Source: Mitsuokella sp. oral taxon 131 str. W9106 (GTDB taxonomy: Bacteria; Bacillota; Negativicutes; Selenomonadales; Selenomonadaceae). From it: a DNA stretch of 64,000 bases. The stretch lies in assembly GCF_000469545.1 (NCBI RefSeq), contig NZ_KI273055.1, forward strand, positions 1-64,000, written 5' to 3'. Both the position numbers and the translations under genes were made by a program. The notes under the pieces were generated by a model that searched no databases, was not told the DNA's origin, and saw only the letters and a program-made list of their open reading frames with translations. How positions within the stretch are numbered: position 1 is the stretch's first letter; every line of letters starts with the position of its first letter. Positions 1 through 9,109 of this stretch are shown piece after piece.

Positions 1-27
1 ACTTTTTGCGTCAATTTATTTTACAAC

Positions 28-1102
28 TTACGCAATGGCAATGATGGCTCTTTTCTTGCCACGGCGCCGCGCGATATTTTCATATTTGACTTTGCAGTAG
101 GGCTGACCGGTGCATTTGACGGCTGCATGAGCTGCCTGCACAAGCATCGGTTTGATGTAGGCACCGGCACGTGTAATCTTCGCAGATTTCTTCTTGCCGG
201 CGGATTGATTGTTGCCGGGGGCCAGGCCGGCCCAACTCAAAGCCTCTTGGAAGAGTCGAACTGCGCCATATCCGTACCGATTTCGGAAAGGATCGTTATG
301 GCAGATTCGCGCTTCATGCCGGGGATTGTGCAAAGGAGGCGGATGGCAGCGGCGTAGGGAGTCGTCATCTGATCGAGTTTTTCATCGATGGTCTGTATCG
401 CAGCATCCAAGCATTCCATATGCTGACGTATCTGCAGCATGCAAAACTTCTGCTCCTCTGTGAGCTGAAATCCTTCGATGGATGTAACGACAGCAACAGC
501 CTTCTTTTTGAGAGAGCGATGGAGCAGAGTTGGACAATGCTGCGCGGTTGGATCTTTGTCGGTCAGCAAATAATCGGTGATCTGACGGGCAGATTTCCCG
601 AACCTATCGGAGACGACGGAATCCATGGCGATGTTGCAGACCGTAAAGCCGTTTGAGAAGCGGTCCTTCTCGCTGCTGCACATATTGACGAGCTTACAGC
701 GGTAGCGTGTAAACTCACGCAATATGCGAATTTCTTTGCCGGGGATGAATCTGCTTTTGACAAGACCGAAGCAGAACGGTTCCCCGATCCATTTGGAATC
801 CTTGGCATCGTCCTTGTTGCCTTTCACTGCGCGTACCCACTTCGGATTCGCAATCACGCATGCAGTTCTGCAGTGAGCACATTGAGGACGGGAACCCAGT
901 ATTTGCCGGTGGATTCCATGCAAACGTCATAGCAGTTATTTTCGATGAGTCAATGTTTGAGCCTTCGAAGATCTTTGTTGAGCGTGGAGAAGCGTTCCTT
1001 CTTGTAAGAGAGTGTCCGCATCTTGGTGACGGATACGATGGTGGCAACGAGAAAACTTTTGTGGATATCGATGCCACAGCAGACGGGGGAAACGATTTTC
1101 AT
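28..1102 (-). mobile_element. IS110-family transposase, decayed (pseudogene)
   Basis: Read on the minus strand, the N-terminus carries the DEDD-type start motif CCGIDIHKSFLVATI typical of IS110 transposases. The C-terminal part carries TIPGMKRESAITILSEIG and SWAGLAPGNNQSAGKKK, the transposase_20-like region. An AGGAGG-type ribosome site precedes the ATG at 1102. At least three lesions break the frame: an in-frame TGA at 950-952 just before the VCMESTGKYW segment, a frameshift near 855-862 between the ELHA and CVIANPKW segments, and a frameshift near 237-260 between MAQFDSSKR and LFQEALSWAG. The element cannot make an active recombinase without suppression. Element ends are not identifiable because IS110 elements usually lack terminal inverted repeats. 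Confidence 0.88.
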
Positions 1103-1240
1103 GTTGGCAATCCTCCTTTCATGGTTGAGGAGAGGCATTGCCTGTCCATGCCAAGCAAAAACGATAAGTCTAAGCCCATGATTAGCGTACGGTCTAAAAG
1201 ATCCACTTATTTGTGCTTGAGCGGCGGAATGGAGTTTATT

Positions 1241-1402
1241 ATGAGCAAGTGGAAGGAGACCTAGGACAACATTGTGCGTGAGCTACATATTGACAATGTG
1301 ACGGAGGAGATCAAGCAGCGTGTGTCGGCAAGCATCGTGAACGAGGTGCTGCCGCCGATCGAGGATGCGGTCAATAAGTTCTCGACGATAATTCAGGCGT
1401 AG
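1241..1402 (+). pseudogene. Small unidentified gene with an internal stop
   Basis: An ATG-initiated frame reads MSKWKET, then TAG at 1262-1264, then continues open for 45 codons (DNIVRELHIDNVTEEIKQR through NKFSTIIQA) to a TAG at 1400-1402. CAG to TAG would explain the internal stop. The predicted peptide is charged and probably helical; I do not recognise it. The rest of 1103-1565 holds no other gene that I can support. It is AT-richer just before rbgA, with TATAGT at 1468-1473 and TAAAAT at 1458-1463 as possible -10 elements but no convincing -35. Confidence 0.3.
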
Positions 1403-1565
1403 GCCAAAGAGGAGCATGGCTGGTGCCCGTTTGTCTCCCGTTTATGGGTTTTTACGCTAAAATATGATATAGTATGGATAGCGATAAATCACGATTTCTT
1501 TGTTTTATATTTAGGCACATGCCGTAAGAATCCAGTAGAATCAAGGGCCGAAGGGAATATGTATA

Positions 1566-2471
1566 ATGATGAAAAATGATGCAGCGAGAGATATACCCAG
1601 TATCCAGTGGTACCCGGGGCACATGAAAAAAACGCAGCGAATCATTGAAGAAAATCTAAAACTTGTCGATATCGTCATTGAATTGCTTGATGCACGGATT
1701 CCCGCATCTAGTGCAAATCCGATGCTTGCTGAAATCATACAGGAAAAGCCTAGGCTTATTGTACTCAACAAGAGTGACTTAGCAGATGCGAATATGACAA
1801 AACAGTGGCTGGCGTATTTTCTCGGACGAGGAATAAAAGCCTGTTCGGTTGACTCTGTCATGGGACAGGGAACGAAGCAGCTTGTGAAGATCGCCGAGGA
1901 ACTGGCTCGTCCCAAGACGGATCGTTTCGTAAAAAATGGCGGCCGCCCGCGCGCAGCGCGATGCATGATTCTCGGCATTCCCAATGTCGGCAAATCATCG
2001 CTTATCAATCGGCTTGCCGGTGCAGCGCGCACGAAGACGGCAAACAAACCTGGCGTTACGCGTGCTAAGCAGTGGATAAAAATAGGAAGCAATCTTGATC
2101 TTTTGGATACGCCCGGAATCCTTTGGCCGAAATTCGAGGATCAAACGGTTGGCATAAAGCTTGCTTTTACGGGAGCGATCAGCGATGAGATTTATGATCG
2201 GGAAAGCGTTGTAAAACTATTATTGGAAACGTTGCAGCACAGTTATGCGGATCGCTTGAAAGAACGATTCAAGCTGCAAGAGGTGCCGAATGACAGTGTC
2301 CTGCTGCTTGAGGCAATCGGCAGGAAGCGCGGCTGTCTTGTAAAGGGCGGGCATATTGATCATGAAAAGGCACAACAAATTGTCTTGACAGAGTTTCGCA
2401 GCGGCAAGCTAGGATTGGTAACGCTTGACCCGATTCCGATGACACAAATGCTGAATGAATCAGCCCGATAA
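1566..2471 (+). CDS. rbgA: Ribosome biogenesis GTPase RbgA (YlqF)
   Basis: Circularly permuted GTPase that helps late 50S subunit assembly. The order of motifs shows the permutation: NKSD (G4) at residues 68-71 comes before GIPNVGKS (G1, 137-144), KPGVT (G2, 161-165) and DTPG (G3, 181-184). The N-terminus has the family signature WYPGHMKKTQ. At 301 residues it is family length. The start is ATG 1566 or 1569, 3 nt apart, downstream of a weak GAAGGGAA site. The C-terminal helical region ends in a short tail. It heads a run with trmK, nif3-like and yitT, with 21 nt to trmK. Confidence 0.93.
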   Translation: MMKNDAARDIPSIQWYPGHMKKTQRIIEENLKLVDIVIELLDARIPASSANPMLAEIIQEKPRLIVLNKSDLADANMTKQWLAYFLGRGIKACSVDSVMGQGTKQLVKIAEELARPKTDRFVKNGGRPRAARCMILGIPNVGKSSLINRLAGAARTKTANKPGVTRAKQWIKIGSNLDLLDTPGILWPKFEDQTVGIKLAFTGAISDEIYDRESVVKLLLETLQHSYADRLKERFKLQEVPNDSVLLLEAIGRKRGCLVKGGHIDHEKAQQIVLTEFRSGKLGLVTLDPIPMTQMLNESAR

Positions 2472-2492
2472 GATCAGAAGGAGATACTTTTC

Positions 2493-3179
2493 ATGCAACT
2501 CGACGCACGGCTTCGTGCAATCGCAAATTTTGTGCCGCGCGGCAGCCGTGTCGCGGACGTTGGCACGGATCATGGTCATTTGGCGCTTACGCTTGTACAG
2601 GAAGGAACGGCGGACTTTGTCATTGCGAGTGACAAAAATGAAGGACCGCTTGCAGCGGCGAGCCATGCCGTACAATCGGCTGGGCTCGCGGAGCAGATTG
2701 CTTTGCGTCAATCAAATGGGCTTATAAGAATTGCCCCGATGGAAGTGGACACGGTTTGTCTTGCCGGAATGGGGGGAGCGTTGATGATAGAAATTTTATC
2801 CGCAGCGCCTGCTACGGTGAAGAGGCTTTCCACGCTCGTGCTTCAACCGCAGGGAGCAGCGATGGAGTTACGTTGGTGGCTCTATCAAAATGACTGGTAT
2901 ATTGCAGATGAGGCACTGGTCGAAGCGGATGGCCGCATGTATGAAATCATGCAGGCAAAGCGTGGGAAAAAACCGACGCCAAACCGGATTTTGCTTGAGA
3001 TTGGTCCAATGCTTTGGAAAAAGAAACCGCCCCTTTTACGGCGGCATATCGAAGTTCTGCTTTTAGGAAAGCAGCGTGCCTTGGCAGGAATGCAGAAAAG
3101 TGAAACGGCGCAGAAATCTCGTAAGTACGCAGAGACGAAAGCGTATATTGAAAAATTGGAGGCGTATCGTGCATGGTAA
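2493..3179 (+). CDS. trmK: tRNA (adenine22-N1)-methyltransferase TrmK
   Basis: SAM-dependent methyltransferase of the TrmK/YqfN family, which methylates N1 of A22 in tRNA. The SAM-binding motif I is VADVGTDHGHLAL (residues 20-32) and the AGMGGALMIEIL segment follows. A good AAGGAG site sits 9 nt before the ATG. At 228 residues it is the usual length. The gene overlaps the next by 7 nt, and the trmK-nif3-like pairing is common in Firmicutes, which supports the call. Confidence 0.88.
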   Translation: MQLDARLRAIANFVPRGSRVADVGTDHGHLALTLVQEGTADFVIASDKNEGPLAAASHAVQSAGLAEQIALRQSNGLIRIAPMEVDTVCLAGMGGALMIEILSAAPATVKRLSTLVLQPQGAAMELRWWLYQNDWYIADEALVEADGRMYEIMQAKRGKKPTPNRILLEIGPMLWKKKPPLLRRHIEVLLLGKQRALAGMQKSETAQKSRKYAETKAYIEKLEAYRAW

Positions 3180-3982
3180 TGTGTAAGACGATTCTCGATG
3201 CATTGGAACGGATTGCACCGAAGCGACTGGTGGAGGAATGGGATAATTCCGGGCTTCTCATTGGCAGTCCAGCACATCGTACAGAACGTGTGCTCGTGGC
3301 ACTCGACGTGACGGATGCGGTCGTAACGCGTGCGATGGAGAAGAAGGCAGATATGATTGTTGCGCATCATCCAGTGATATTCAAACCATTAAAGCACATA
3401 CGAACCGATTTATCGATCGGTGCACGCATTCAGACGTTGCTCAAGCATGGTATCGCGGTTGCCGCTGCACATACAAATCTTGATATCGCGAGAGGCGGTG
3501 TCAACGACGTGCTCGCAGAAGCGATCGGATTGGAACAAGTTTCGAGTTTTGTCCTGACGGAACAGCATAAAGATGGTACAACGGAGAGTCTCGGAAGAGT
3601 GGGGTCGCTTCTTGCACCGATGAGAATCGAGGATTTTGCCGAGACAATCAAGGAAGCGCTTCCCGTCACTTATGTACGCATGGTCAAGGTGGGAGAACGT
3701 ACCGTGCGTAAAGTCGCAATTTGCAGCGGGAGCGGTGCCGAGTTTATTGGCAAGGCGGCGTTTCTCGGAGCGGATGCTTATGTGACGGGGGACGTGCGCT
3801 ATCATGATGCACAGCAAGCCATGGAATTTGGGATGCACGTCATTGACGCGGGTCATTTCGGTACAGAATTTCCGATTGTAAGGAGGCTTGCCGAGCGTCT
3901 GCAGCATGAGCTCGAAACGGTGAAGGGAGAGGTCGAGATCCTATGTGACGATGTGTCACATGATGTGTTCACCGTCGTTTGA
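3173..3982 (+). CDS. Nif3-like dinuclear metal-centre protein (YqfO type)
   Basis: Member of the Nif3/DUF34 family, a conserved metal-binding fold whose cellular role is unresolved; it is often annotated as GTP cyclohydrolase I type 2 homolog. Visible metal-ligand motifs are AHHP (residues 64-67), AAHTNLD near residue 100 and GHFGTE near residue 230. At 269 residues it is the short form, lacking the extra domain found between the two halves in longer Bacillus-type members. The start overlaps the end of trmK, with GGAGG upstream, so the two genes are probably translationally coupled. Confidence 0.85.
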   Translation: MVMCKTILDALERIAPKRLVEEWDNSGLLIGSPAHRTERVLVALDVTDAVVTRAMEKKADMIVAHHPVIFKPLKHIRTDLSIGARIQTLLKHGIAVAAAHTNLDIARGGVNDVLAEAIGLEQVSSFVLTEQHKDGTTESLGRVGSLLAPMRIEDFAETIKEALPVTYVRMVKVGERTVRKVAICSGSGAEFIGKAAFLGADAYVTGDVRYHDAQQAMEFGMHVIDAGHFGTEFPIVRRLAERLQHELETVKGEVEILCDDVSHDVFTVV

Positions 3983-3999
3983 CGCAGTAGGAAAAGGTT

Positions 4000-4911
4000 A
4001 TGAATATAGAGCTGCGAGATATAAAAAAACACGTCTTTCGTTATATGCAGATTGTCGTTGGCTGTGCACTGACATGCTTAGGATTCAATTTGTTTTTAAT
4101 TCCTTCACACCTTTTGATGGGCGGAGTCAGTGGTGTTGCACTCATTATCTATTATTTGACAGGACTCCCCGTTGGTTTGCAGAATTTTATCTACAATTTG
4201 CCGATTCTTTATCTTGCCTACCGTGTATTTGGTCGTTTGTATGCGGTTGATACAGTGATTGGAACGGTTTGCCAGTCAATCCTCTTCGACGTGACGCATT
4301 TTATGGTAGATTGGTCGATTTGCAGCGATACGATGCTTTGCGCCATATTCGGCGGTGTCATTGCAGGCGTTGGTTTCGGCATGGTATTTCGTGCCAATGC
4401 TAATACGGGAGGTCTCGATGTCGTCGGTGCCGTTGTTCGTAAGTACTACTCGATTGATATGGGTACAGTCATCTTTGCGCTGAACTTTCTCGTTATCATG
4501 GCATCTATTGCGCTATTTAATATCAATGTCGCCCTCTTTAGTTTCATTTCGATCTATGTGACAGCAGAATTGACCAATCGCGTTGCGACGGGACTCAATC
4601 GAGAGAAATCCATCGTCATCATTTCCCCGCAGGCGGATGCGATTTGCTATGACATCATGGAGCATATTCATCGCGGTGTGACGTTTTTAGACGGGCGTGG
4701 CGGCTTCGCCGGCGAACGCAAGAACATACTCTTTATCGTGGTAAGTTTAACGCAAGTCAGCCGCGTTAAGACGATTGCACATCATCATGATCCGCAGGCA
4801 TTTATGATTGTTTCTGATACATCGGAAGTATCGGGGAAGGGCTTTACGTTAGAATGCGAGAGTTATGAGGATGCGCGACGAAAATGGGAAGAAACGCACC
4901 ATCACGTTTAA
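4000..4911 (+). CDS. YitT family membrane protein (DUF161 + DUF2179)
   Basis: Integral membrane protein. Five or so hydrophobic segments fill residues 15-190, including the family pattern FLIPSHLLMGGVSGVALII near the N-terminus and NANTGGLDVV in the middle. The last ~90 residues form a soluble DUF2179-type domain (GRGGFAGERKNILFIVV). Its transport substrate is unknown for the family. The gene starts 18 nt after the nif3-like gene and ends the rbgA run. 303 residues is typical. Confidence 0.87.
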   Translation: MNIELRDIKKHVFRYMQIVVGCALTCLGFNLFLIPSHLLMGGVSGVALIIYYLTGLPVGLQNFIYNLPILYLAYRVFGRLYAVDTVIGTVCQSILFDVTHFMVDWSICSDTMLCAIFGGVIAGVGFGMVFRANANTGGLDVVGAVVRKYYSIDMGTVIFALNFLVIMASIALFNINVALFSFISIYVTAELTNRVATGLNREKSIVIISPQADAICYDIMEHIHRGVTFLDGRGGFAGERKNILFIVVSLTQVSRVKTIAHHHDPQAFMIVSDTSEVSGKGFTLECESYEDARRKWEETHHHV

Positions 4912-5066
4912 ATTACGTACAAAAATTCTGACGAATGCCGTTGCGTTCAGCACGCTTTTGTTTGCTGGGAGCAGTAAAAGGAGAATAAAATGCGTATGGA
5001 TCTGATGGAATGAAAAGAAGGACTGCTGCAAACGGATATACGATAAGAGCGAGCGGTGCGGAGGGA

Positions 5067-5095
5067 TTGACGCTGGCGGCCCGATACGATATAAT
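5067..5095 (+). promoter_or_regulatory. Sigma-70-type promoter of leuS
   Basis: TTGACG (5067-5072) and a perfect TATAAT (5090-5095) are separated by 17 nt. Transcription would start near 5102, giving a leader of about 88 nt before the leuS start. Confidence 0.8.
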
Positions 5096-5120
5096 GGGAA
5101 CGGTCTAACGGAATCGCAAA

Positions 5121-5159
5121 AGACTGTCGTAAAGCGGACACCAGTCTATGGCTGGTGTC
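5121..5159 (+). promoter_or_regulatory. Two mutually exclusive hairpins in the leuS leader
   Basis: GACACCAG (5137-5144) pairs perfectly with CTGGTGTC (5152-5159), and this hairpin is followed by TTT only. AGACTG (5121-5126) pairs perfectly with CAGTCT (5142-5147). The two stems share 5142-5144, so they cannot both form. No T-box signature (TGGNACC-type bulge or specifier stem) is visible, and the leader is too short for a classical T-box. It may be a compact attenuator, or chance. Confidence 0.4.
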
Positions 5160-5189
5160 TTTGCATAAATAAACTAGGAGGAGATTGTT

Positions 5190-7670
5190 TTGGATCGTTA
5201 CGCGCCGCAGGAAATCGAGAAGAAATGGCAGAAAAAATGGGAAGAGGAAGCGGCCTATCGCACGGAGGCCGACCCTTCGCGTCCGAAGTACTACGCGCTG
5301 GAGATGTTTCCCTATCCGTCTGGCAATCTCCACATGGGACACGTCCGCAACTATTCCATTGGCGATGTCATGGCGCGATATAAGACGATGGAAGGTTTCA
5401 ATGTCCTGCATCCGATGGGATTCGATTCCTTCGGCATGCCGGCGGAAAATGCGGCCATCCAACATGGTGTGAAGCCATCGGACTGGACGTACGGCAATAT
5501 TAAAAATATGGAACGCCAGCAGCGTGCGATGGGTCTTTCCTATGACTGGGCGCGGGAAGTTAAGACGTGTGCACCGGACTACTACAAGTGGACGCAGTGG
5601 CTTTTCGAGTTGTTTTACAAACGCGGGCTTGCCTATAAGAAGAAGGCTAGCGTCAATTGGTGCGATACTTGCGGCACAGTCCTTGCCAATGAACAGGTTA
5701 TCGACGGGAAGTGCTGGCGCTGCGATTCGGAAGTCCACAAAAAGGCACTTTCGCAGTGGTTCCTGAAAATTACGGATTATGCGGATCGATTGCTGGCAGA
5801 TCTTGATAAGCTAAAGGGATGGCCGGATCGCGTTAAGACGATGCAGGATAACTGGATCGGTCGCAGTGAAGGCTTGGAGTTCGATATTGACGTGCCGTCA
5901 CTTGGCGAAAAGCTTCCAGTCTACACGACGCGTGCCGATACGGCATACGGCATCACGTTTGTTGCGCTCGCAGCAGAGCATCCGCTCCTTTCGAAAATTA
6001 TGGAGAATAATCCTAAGGCGGAAGATATCAAAGCGTTCTGCAAACGCGTCAAAAGCCAGTCGGAGATCGAACGCACGTCGAGCGAATCGGAGAAAGAAGG
6101 CATCTTTACTGGCATCTACGCGGTCAATCCGTTTAACGGAAACAAGGTAGAGCTTTGGGTCACGAACTATGTACTTGCAGAGTACGGAACGGGCGCGGTC
6201 ATGGGGGTTCCGTCTGAAGATCAACGCGATTGGATGTTCGCGAAAAAGTATCATCTGCCCATCATCATTACCCTTCAGCCGAAGAACCATACACTTGTTT
6301 TGGAGGAAATGACGGAAGCTTATACGGATAAGAGTGGTGTCCTTGTAAACTCTGGCCGTTTTGATGGCATGGAGATGCACGAAGCACTCAAGGGAATTAT
6401 CGACGAGGCGGTCAAAGGGGGCTTTGGCCGTCGCAAAGTCAATTATCGCCTGCGTGATTGGCTTATTTCGCGCCAGCGCTACTGGGGGGCTCCGATTCCG
6501 GTCATCCATTGCCCAAACTGCGGCGAAGTGCTCGTGCCAGAAGAGAAACTGCCAGTGCGTCTTCCTGAGAATGTCTCATTTGAGCAGGGAAATGTTTCGC
6601 CCCTTGCACAGTGCGAAGCATTTGTGCATTGCAAGTGTCCAAGGTGCGGCGCAGATGCGAAGCGTGAAACCGATACGATGGATACCTTCATTTGTTCTTC
6701 TTGGTACTATCTGCGTTATACGGATCCGCAAAATGAAAATGCGCCGTTTTCCAAGGACAAGGTCAATTACTGGGCACCGGTCGATCAGTATATCGGCGGC
6801 ATCGAACACGCCATCTTACATCTGCTGTACTCGCGTTTCTTTGCGAAAGTCCTGCACGATGCAGGCCTCGTCGATTTCGATGAGCCGTTTACGAATTTGA
6901 TGACGCAGGGGATGGTTCTGAAAGATGGCTCTAAAATGTCAAAGTCGAAGGGCAATGTCATATCACCGGAAGAGATTATCGCAAAATACGGCGCAGATAC
7001 GGCGCGTCTCTTTATCCTCTTTGCAGCACCGGTTGAGCGAGATCTCGATTGGAGTGACAAGGGAGTTGAAGGCGCGTACCGTTTTCTCGGTCGCGTTTGG
7101 CGCATCCTTGCACATTTTGAAGGCACGATTCAGAGCGCGCCAAAGCAATACGATATTACGACACTGACGAAGGAAGAAGCGGATCTTCGCCGTGTCCTGC
7201 ATATGACGATCCGCAAGGTTACGGAAGACATACGAGACCGCTTTATGTTCAATACGGCGGTATCCTCTATCATGGAACTCGTCAATGCGTTTTATGCCTT
7301 CCAAGACAAGGATATCAACGCAGGGCTTGTGCGTGAGGTCGCTGAAGCTCTGTTAAAACTTCTCGCTCCGTTTGCACCGCATATCACAGAAGAGCTTTGG
7401 ACGACGCTTTTTGCGGGTATGGGCAGCGTACATCAACAAAAGTGGCCAGCGTACGATGCAGAGGCCGTGAAGCTCGCTGAAATTGAGATCGTACTGCAGG
7501 TAAATGGAAAGGTACGTGACAAACTGATAATTCCTTCTGATATGGATCGTGCGGCAATGGAGAAGCTTGCGATGCGCTTGCCGCGCACGAAGGAGCTTAC
7601 CAAAGGCAAGACGATTGTCAAGGTGATCTGCGTGCCGAAGAAACTCGTCAATGTCGTCGTCAAAGGCTAA
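5190..7670 (+). CDS. leuS: Leucyl-tRNA synthetase
   Basis: Class I aminoacyl-tRNA synthetase that charges tRNA-Leu. The HIGH-type motif lies in [11 protein letters not shown] (residues 41-51) and the KMSKS loop in [12 protein letters not shown] near residue 580. The CP1 editing insertion lies between about residues 220 and 410. Zinc-type cysteine pairs CDTC and CWRC are in the segment after residue 150. The start is a TTG at 5190, chosen because AGGAGG lies a few nt upstream. 826 residues is family length. It is transcribed from its own promoter and closed by a terminator. Confidence 0.97.
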   Translation: MDRYAPQEIEKKWQKKWEEEAAYRTEADPSRPKYYALEMFPYPSGNLHMGHVRNYSIGDVMARYKTMEGFNVLHPMGFDSFGMPAENAAIQHGVKPSDWTYGNIKNMERQQRAMGLSYDWAREVKTCAPDYYKWTQWLFELFYKRGLAYKKKASVNWCDTCGTVLANEQVIDGKCWRCDSEVHKKALSQWFLKITDYADRLLADLDKLKGWPDRVKTMQDNWIGRSEGLEFDIDVPSLGEKLPVYTTRADTAYGITFVALAAEHPLLSKIMENNPKAEDIKAFCKRVKSQSEIERTSSESEKEGIFTGIYAVNPFNGNKVELWVTNYVLAEYGTGAVMGVPSEDQRDWMFAKKYHLPIIITLQPKNHTLVLEEMTEAYTDKSGVLVNSGRFDGMEMHEALKGIIDEAVKGGFGRRKVNYRLRDWLISRQRYWGAPIPVIHCPNCGEVLVPEEKLPVRLPENVSFEQGNVSPLAQCEAFVHCKCPRCGADAKRETDTMDTFICSSWYYLRYTDPQNENAPFSKDKVNYWAPVDQYIGGIEHAILHLLYSRFFAKVLHDAGLVDFDEPFTNLMTQGMVLKDGSKMSKSKGNVISPEEIIAKYGADTARLFILFAAPVERDLDWSDKGVEGAYRFLGRVWRILAHFEGTIQSAPKQYDITTLTKEEADLRRVLHMTIRKVTEDIRDRFMFNTAVSSIMELVNAFYAFQDKDINAGLVREVAEALLKLLAPFAPHITEELWTTLFAGMGSVHQQKWPAYDAEAVKLAEIEIVLQVNGKVRDKLIIPSDMDRAAMEKLAMRLPRTKELTKGKTIVKVICVPKKLVNVVVKG

Positions 7671-7697
7671 AATCATCGATATATCGATAGGGCTTTC

Positions 7698-7722
7698 CAC
7701 AGCGTATTTCTCGCTGTGTTTT
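7698..7722 (+). terminator. Rho-independent terminator after leuS
   Basis: CACAGCG (7698-7704) and CGCTGTG (7712-7718) form a perfect 7-bp stem with a 7-nt loop, followed by TTTT. It separates leuS from tlpA. Confidence 0.7.
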
Positions 7723-7778
7723 CAATGCGGTGCAGAGAATGGTTTTGTGTGGAAGCTTTTTCCAAGGGAGGGATTTTC

Positions 7779-8309
7779 ATGAACAGCAAGAATATCTTGT
7801 CAGCGATTCTCGCAGTATTCTTGATTACGGCAGCAGGATGTGGTGAGGCAGAAAAGGATGCACTCGCAGATGCGGGGGCAAAACAACAGGCGGAGACACA
7901 GGAAGAAAGCCATGCGGCGAGCTTTGCACTGGCAGACATCGACGGGAGGAATCAGGCCGTAAACCCCGGCGATGGGAAGCTTTATGTACTGAATTTCTGG
8001 GCGACGTGGTGCCCGCCGTGCCGTAAGGAAATGCCGGAAATGGATCATTTTGCTGCGGCGCATGCACAAGACCTCGTATTCTACGGAATCAATATGCAGG
8101 AGGACAGCGAGAAAGTCACAGGATTTATGCAAAAGAATGACTATAAGATGCATGTCTTGCTAGACGCGGCAGGCAAGGTAGCGAATACGTACCATGTGCG
8201 TGCTATTCCGACGACGGTTATAATCGACGGCATGGGTACGGTCAAATTCCGCAAGGAAGGTATGGCAACGGAAAAGGAGTTGGAGGACGCGCTCGCGCGT
8301 GTGAAATAA
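7779..8309 (+). CDS. TlpA/ResA-like thioredoxin-fold lipoprotein
   Basis: Extracytoplasmic thiol-disulfide oxidoreductase. The N-terminus is a lipoprotein signal: a hydrophobic stretch ending in the lipobox TAAGC with Cys21, so the mature protein should be membrane-anchored on the outer face. The catalytic site is WCPPC within NFWATWCPPCRKEMPEM near residues 70-85, and the cis-Pro region is RAIPTTVII. The start at 7779 is preferred over an upstream in-frame ATG because GGGAGGGA precedes it and it begins the signal peptide. It overlaps ccdA by one base (TAATG), which fits CcdA supplying its electrons. Confidence 0.9.
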   Translation: MNSKNILSAILAVFLITAAGCGEAEKDALADAGAKQQAETQEESHAASFALADIDGRNQAVNPGDGKLYVLNFWATWCPPCRKEMPEMDHFAAAHAQDLVFYGINMQEDSEKVTGFMQKNDYKMHVLLDAAGKVANTYHVRAIPTTVIIDGMGTVKFRKEGMATEKELEDALARVK

Positions 8310-8995
8310 TGGAAGCACTTTCGGTTTGGGCAGCATTCCTTGCCGGTATGCTGTCCTTGTTTTCTCCATGCGTGCTTCCCATGCTGCCGACATTTCTGCT
8401 CATCTTTGCTGGATCATCTGATGGGACCAATGGAAGGAGTGTGCTCGCACGCAATCTGCTTGCATTTCTCATAGGATTTGCGATCACCTTTTTGATCATT
8501 GGTGCGACAGCAACGTCGATCGGGCAGCTTGCGCTTCGTCATTGGGAGACACTTGAAAGGGCAGGCGGAGCGCTGCTCATCTTTCTCGGTGTTTTTCTTT
8601 CAGGAATATGGACGCCCCATTTTCTGCTGCGAGAACGAAGGCCGTTCTTGCAGCGACGCGGCGGTGGAACGATTGGTTCATTCCTGCTCGGCGCTGCCTT
8701 TACGATCGGGTGGACTCCATGTACAGGGCCGATACTGACGGCAATTCTTCTCTATGCGGGGAGCCGCGAAACCGTGTCCGAAGGAATTGTTTTGCTCATT
8801 GCCTACATCGTGGGGTTTGCACTTCCGTTTTTTTGCATCATGCTTCTATGGCAGCGCATTGGAGATCGGGTTCGACAGATCTATCCGTATCTTCCTTACG
8901 TACAGAAAATGGCAGGCGCATTCTTGATCTTGTTTGGCATCTTGATGTTTTTGGGCATGACATTGCGGATTTTTAGCATATTGAGCACATTTTGA
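8309..8995 (+). CDS. ccdA: CcdA-type thiol-disulfide transmembrane transporter
   Basis: Membrane protein that carries reducing equivalents across the cytoplasmic membrane to extracytoplasmic thioredoxin-like proteins. Six hydrophobic segments are visible across 228 residues. The two conserved Pro-Cys motifs are FSPCVLPMLP near residue 20 and GWTPCTGPIL near residue 134; these cysteines are the redox pair of the DsbD-beta/CcdA family. Its start overlaps the tlpA stop, so the two genes form a functional unit. Confidence 0.9.
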   Translation: MEALSVWAAFLAGMLSLFSPCVLPMLPTFLLIFAGSSDGTNGRSVLARNLLAFLIGFAITFLIIGATATSIGQLALRHWETLERAGGALLIFLGVFLSGIWTPHFLLRERRPFLQRRGGGTIGSFLLGAAFTIGWTPCTGPILTAILLYAGSRETVSEGIVLLIAYIVGFALPFFCIMLLWQRIGDRVRQIYPYLPYVQKMAGAFLILFGILMFLGMTLRIFSILSTF

Positions 8996-9109
8996 CAGTT
9001 TGAATAAGTTTTTCCTTAAAAATAATTTTTAATCGACAGGAAAATCAGGACGTTTGTCTAATATGTACAGGAAAAGGTTGTGACTCGTAATGCTTAGGAG
9101 GGCTATGCG

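Noticed and set aside
237-923. 228-codon minus-strand frame inside the IS110 region as a separate gene
   Set aside because: Its sequence is the middle of the transposase; start and end are set by frameshifts.
5102-5190. T-box riboswitch for leuS
   Set aside because: The leader is too short and lacks the TGGNACC-type T-box sequence and a specifier loop.
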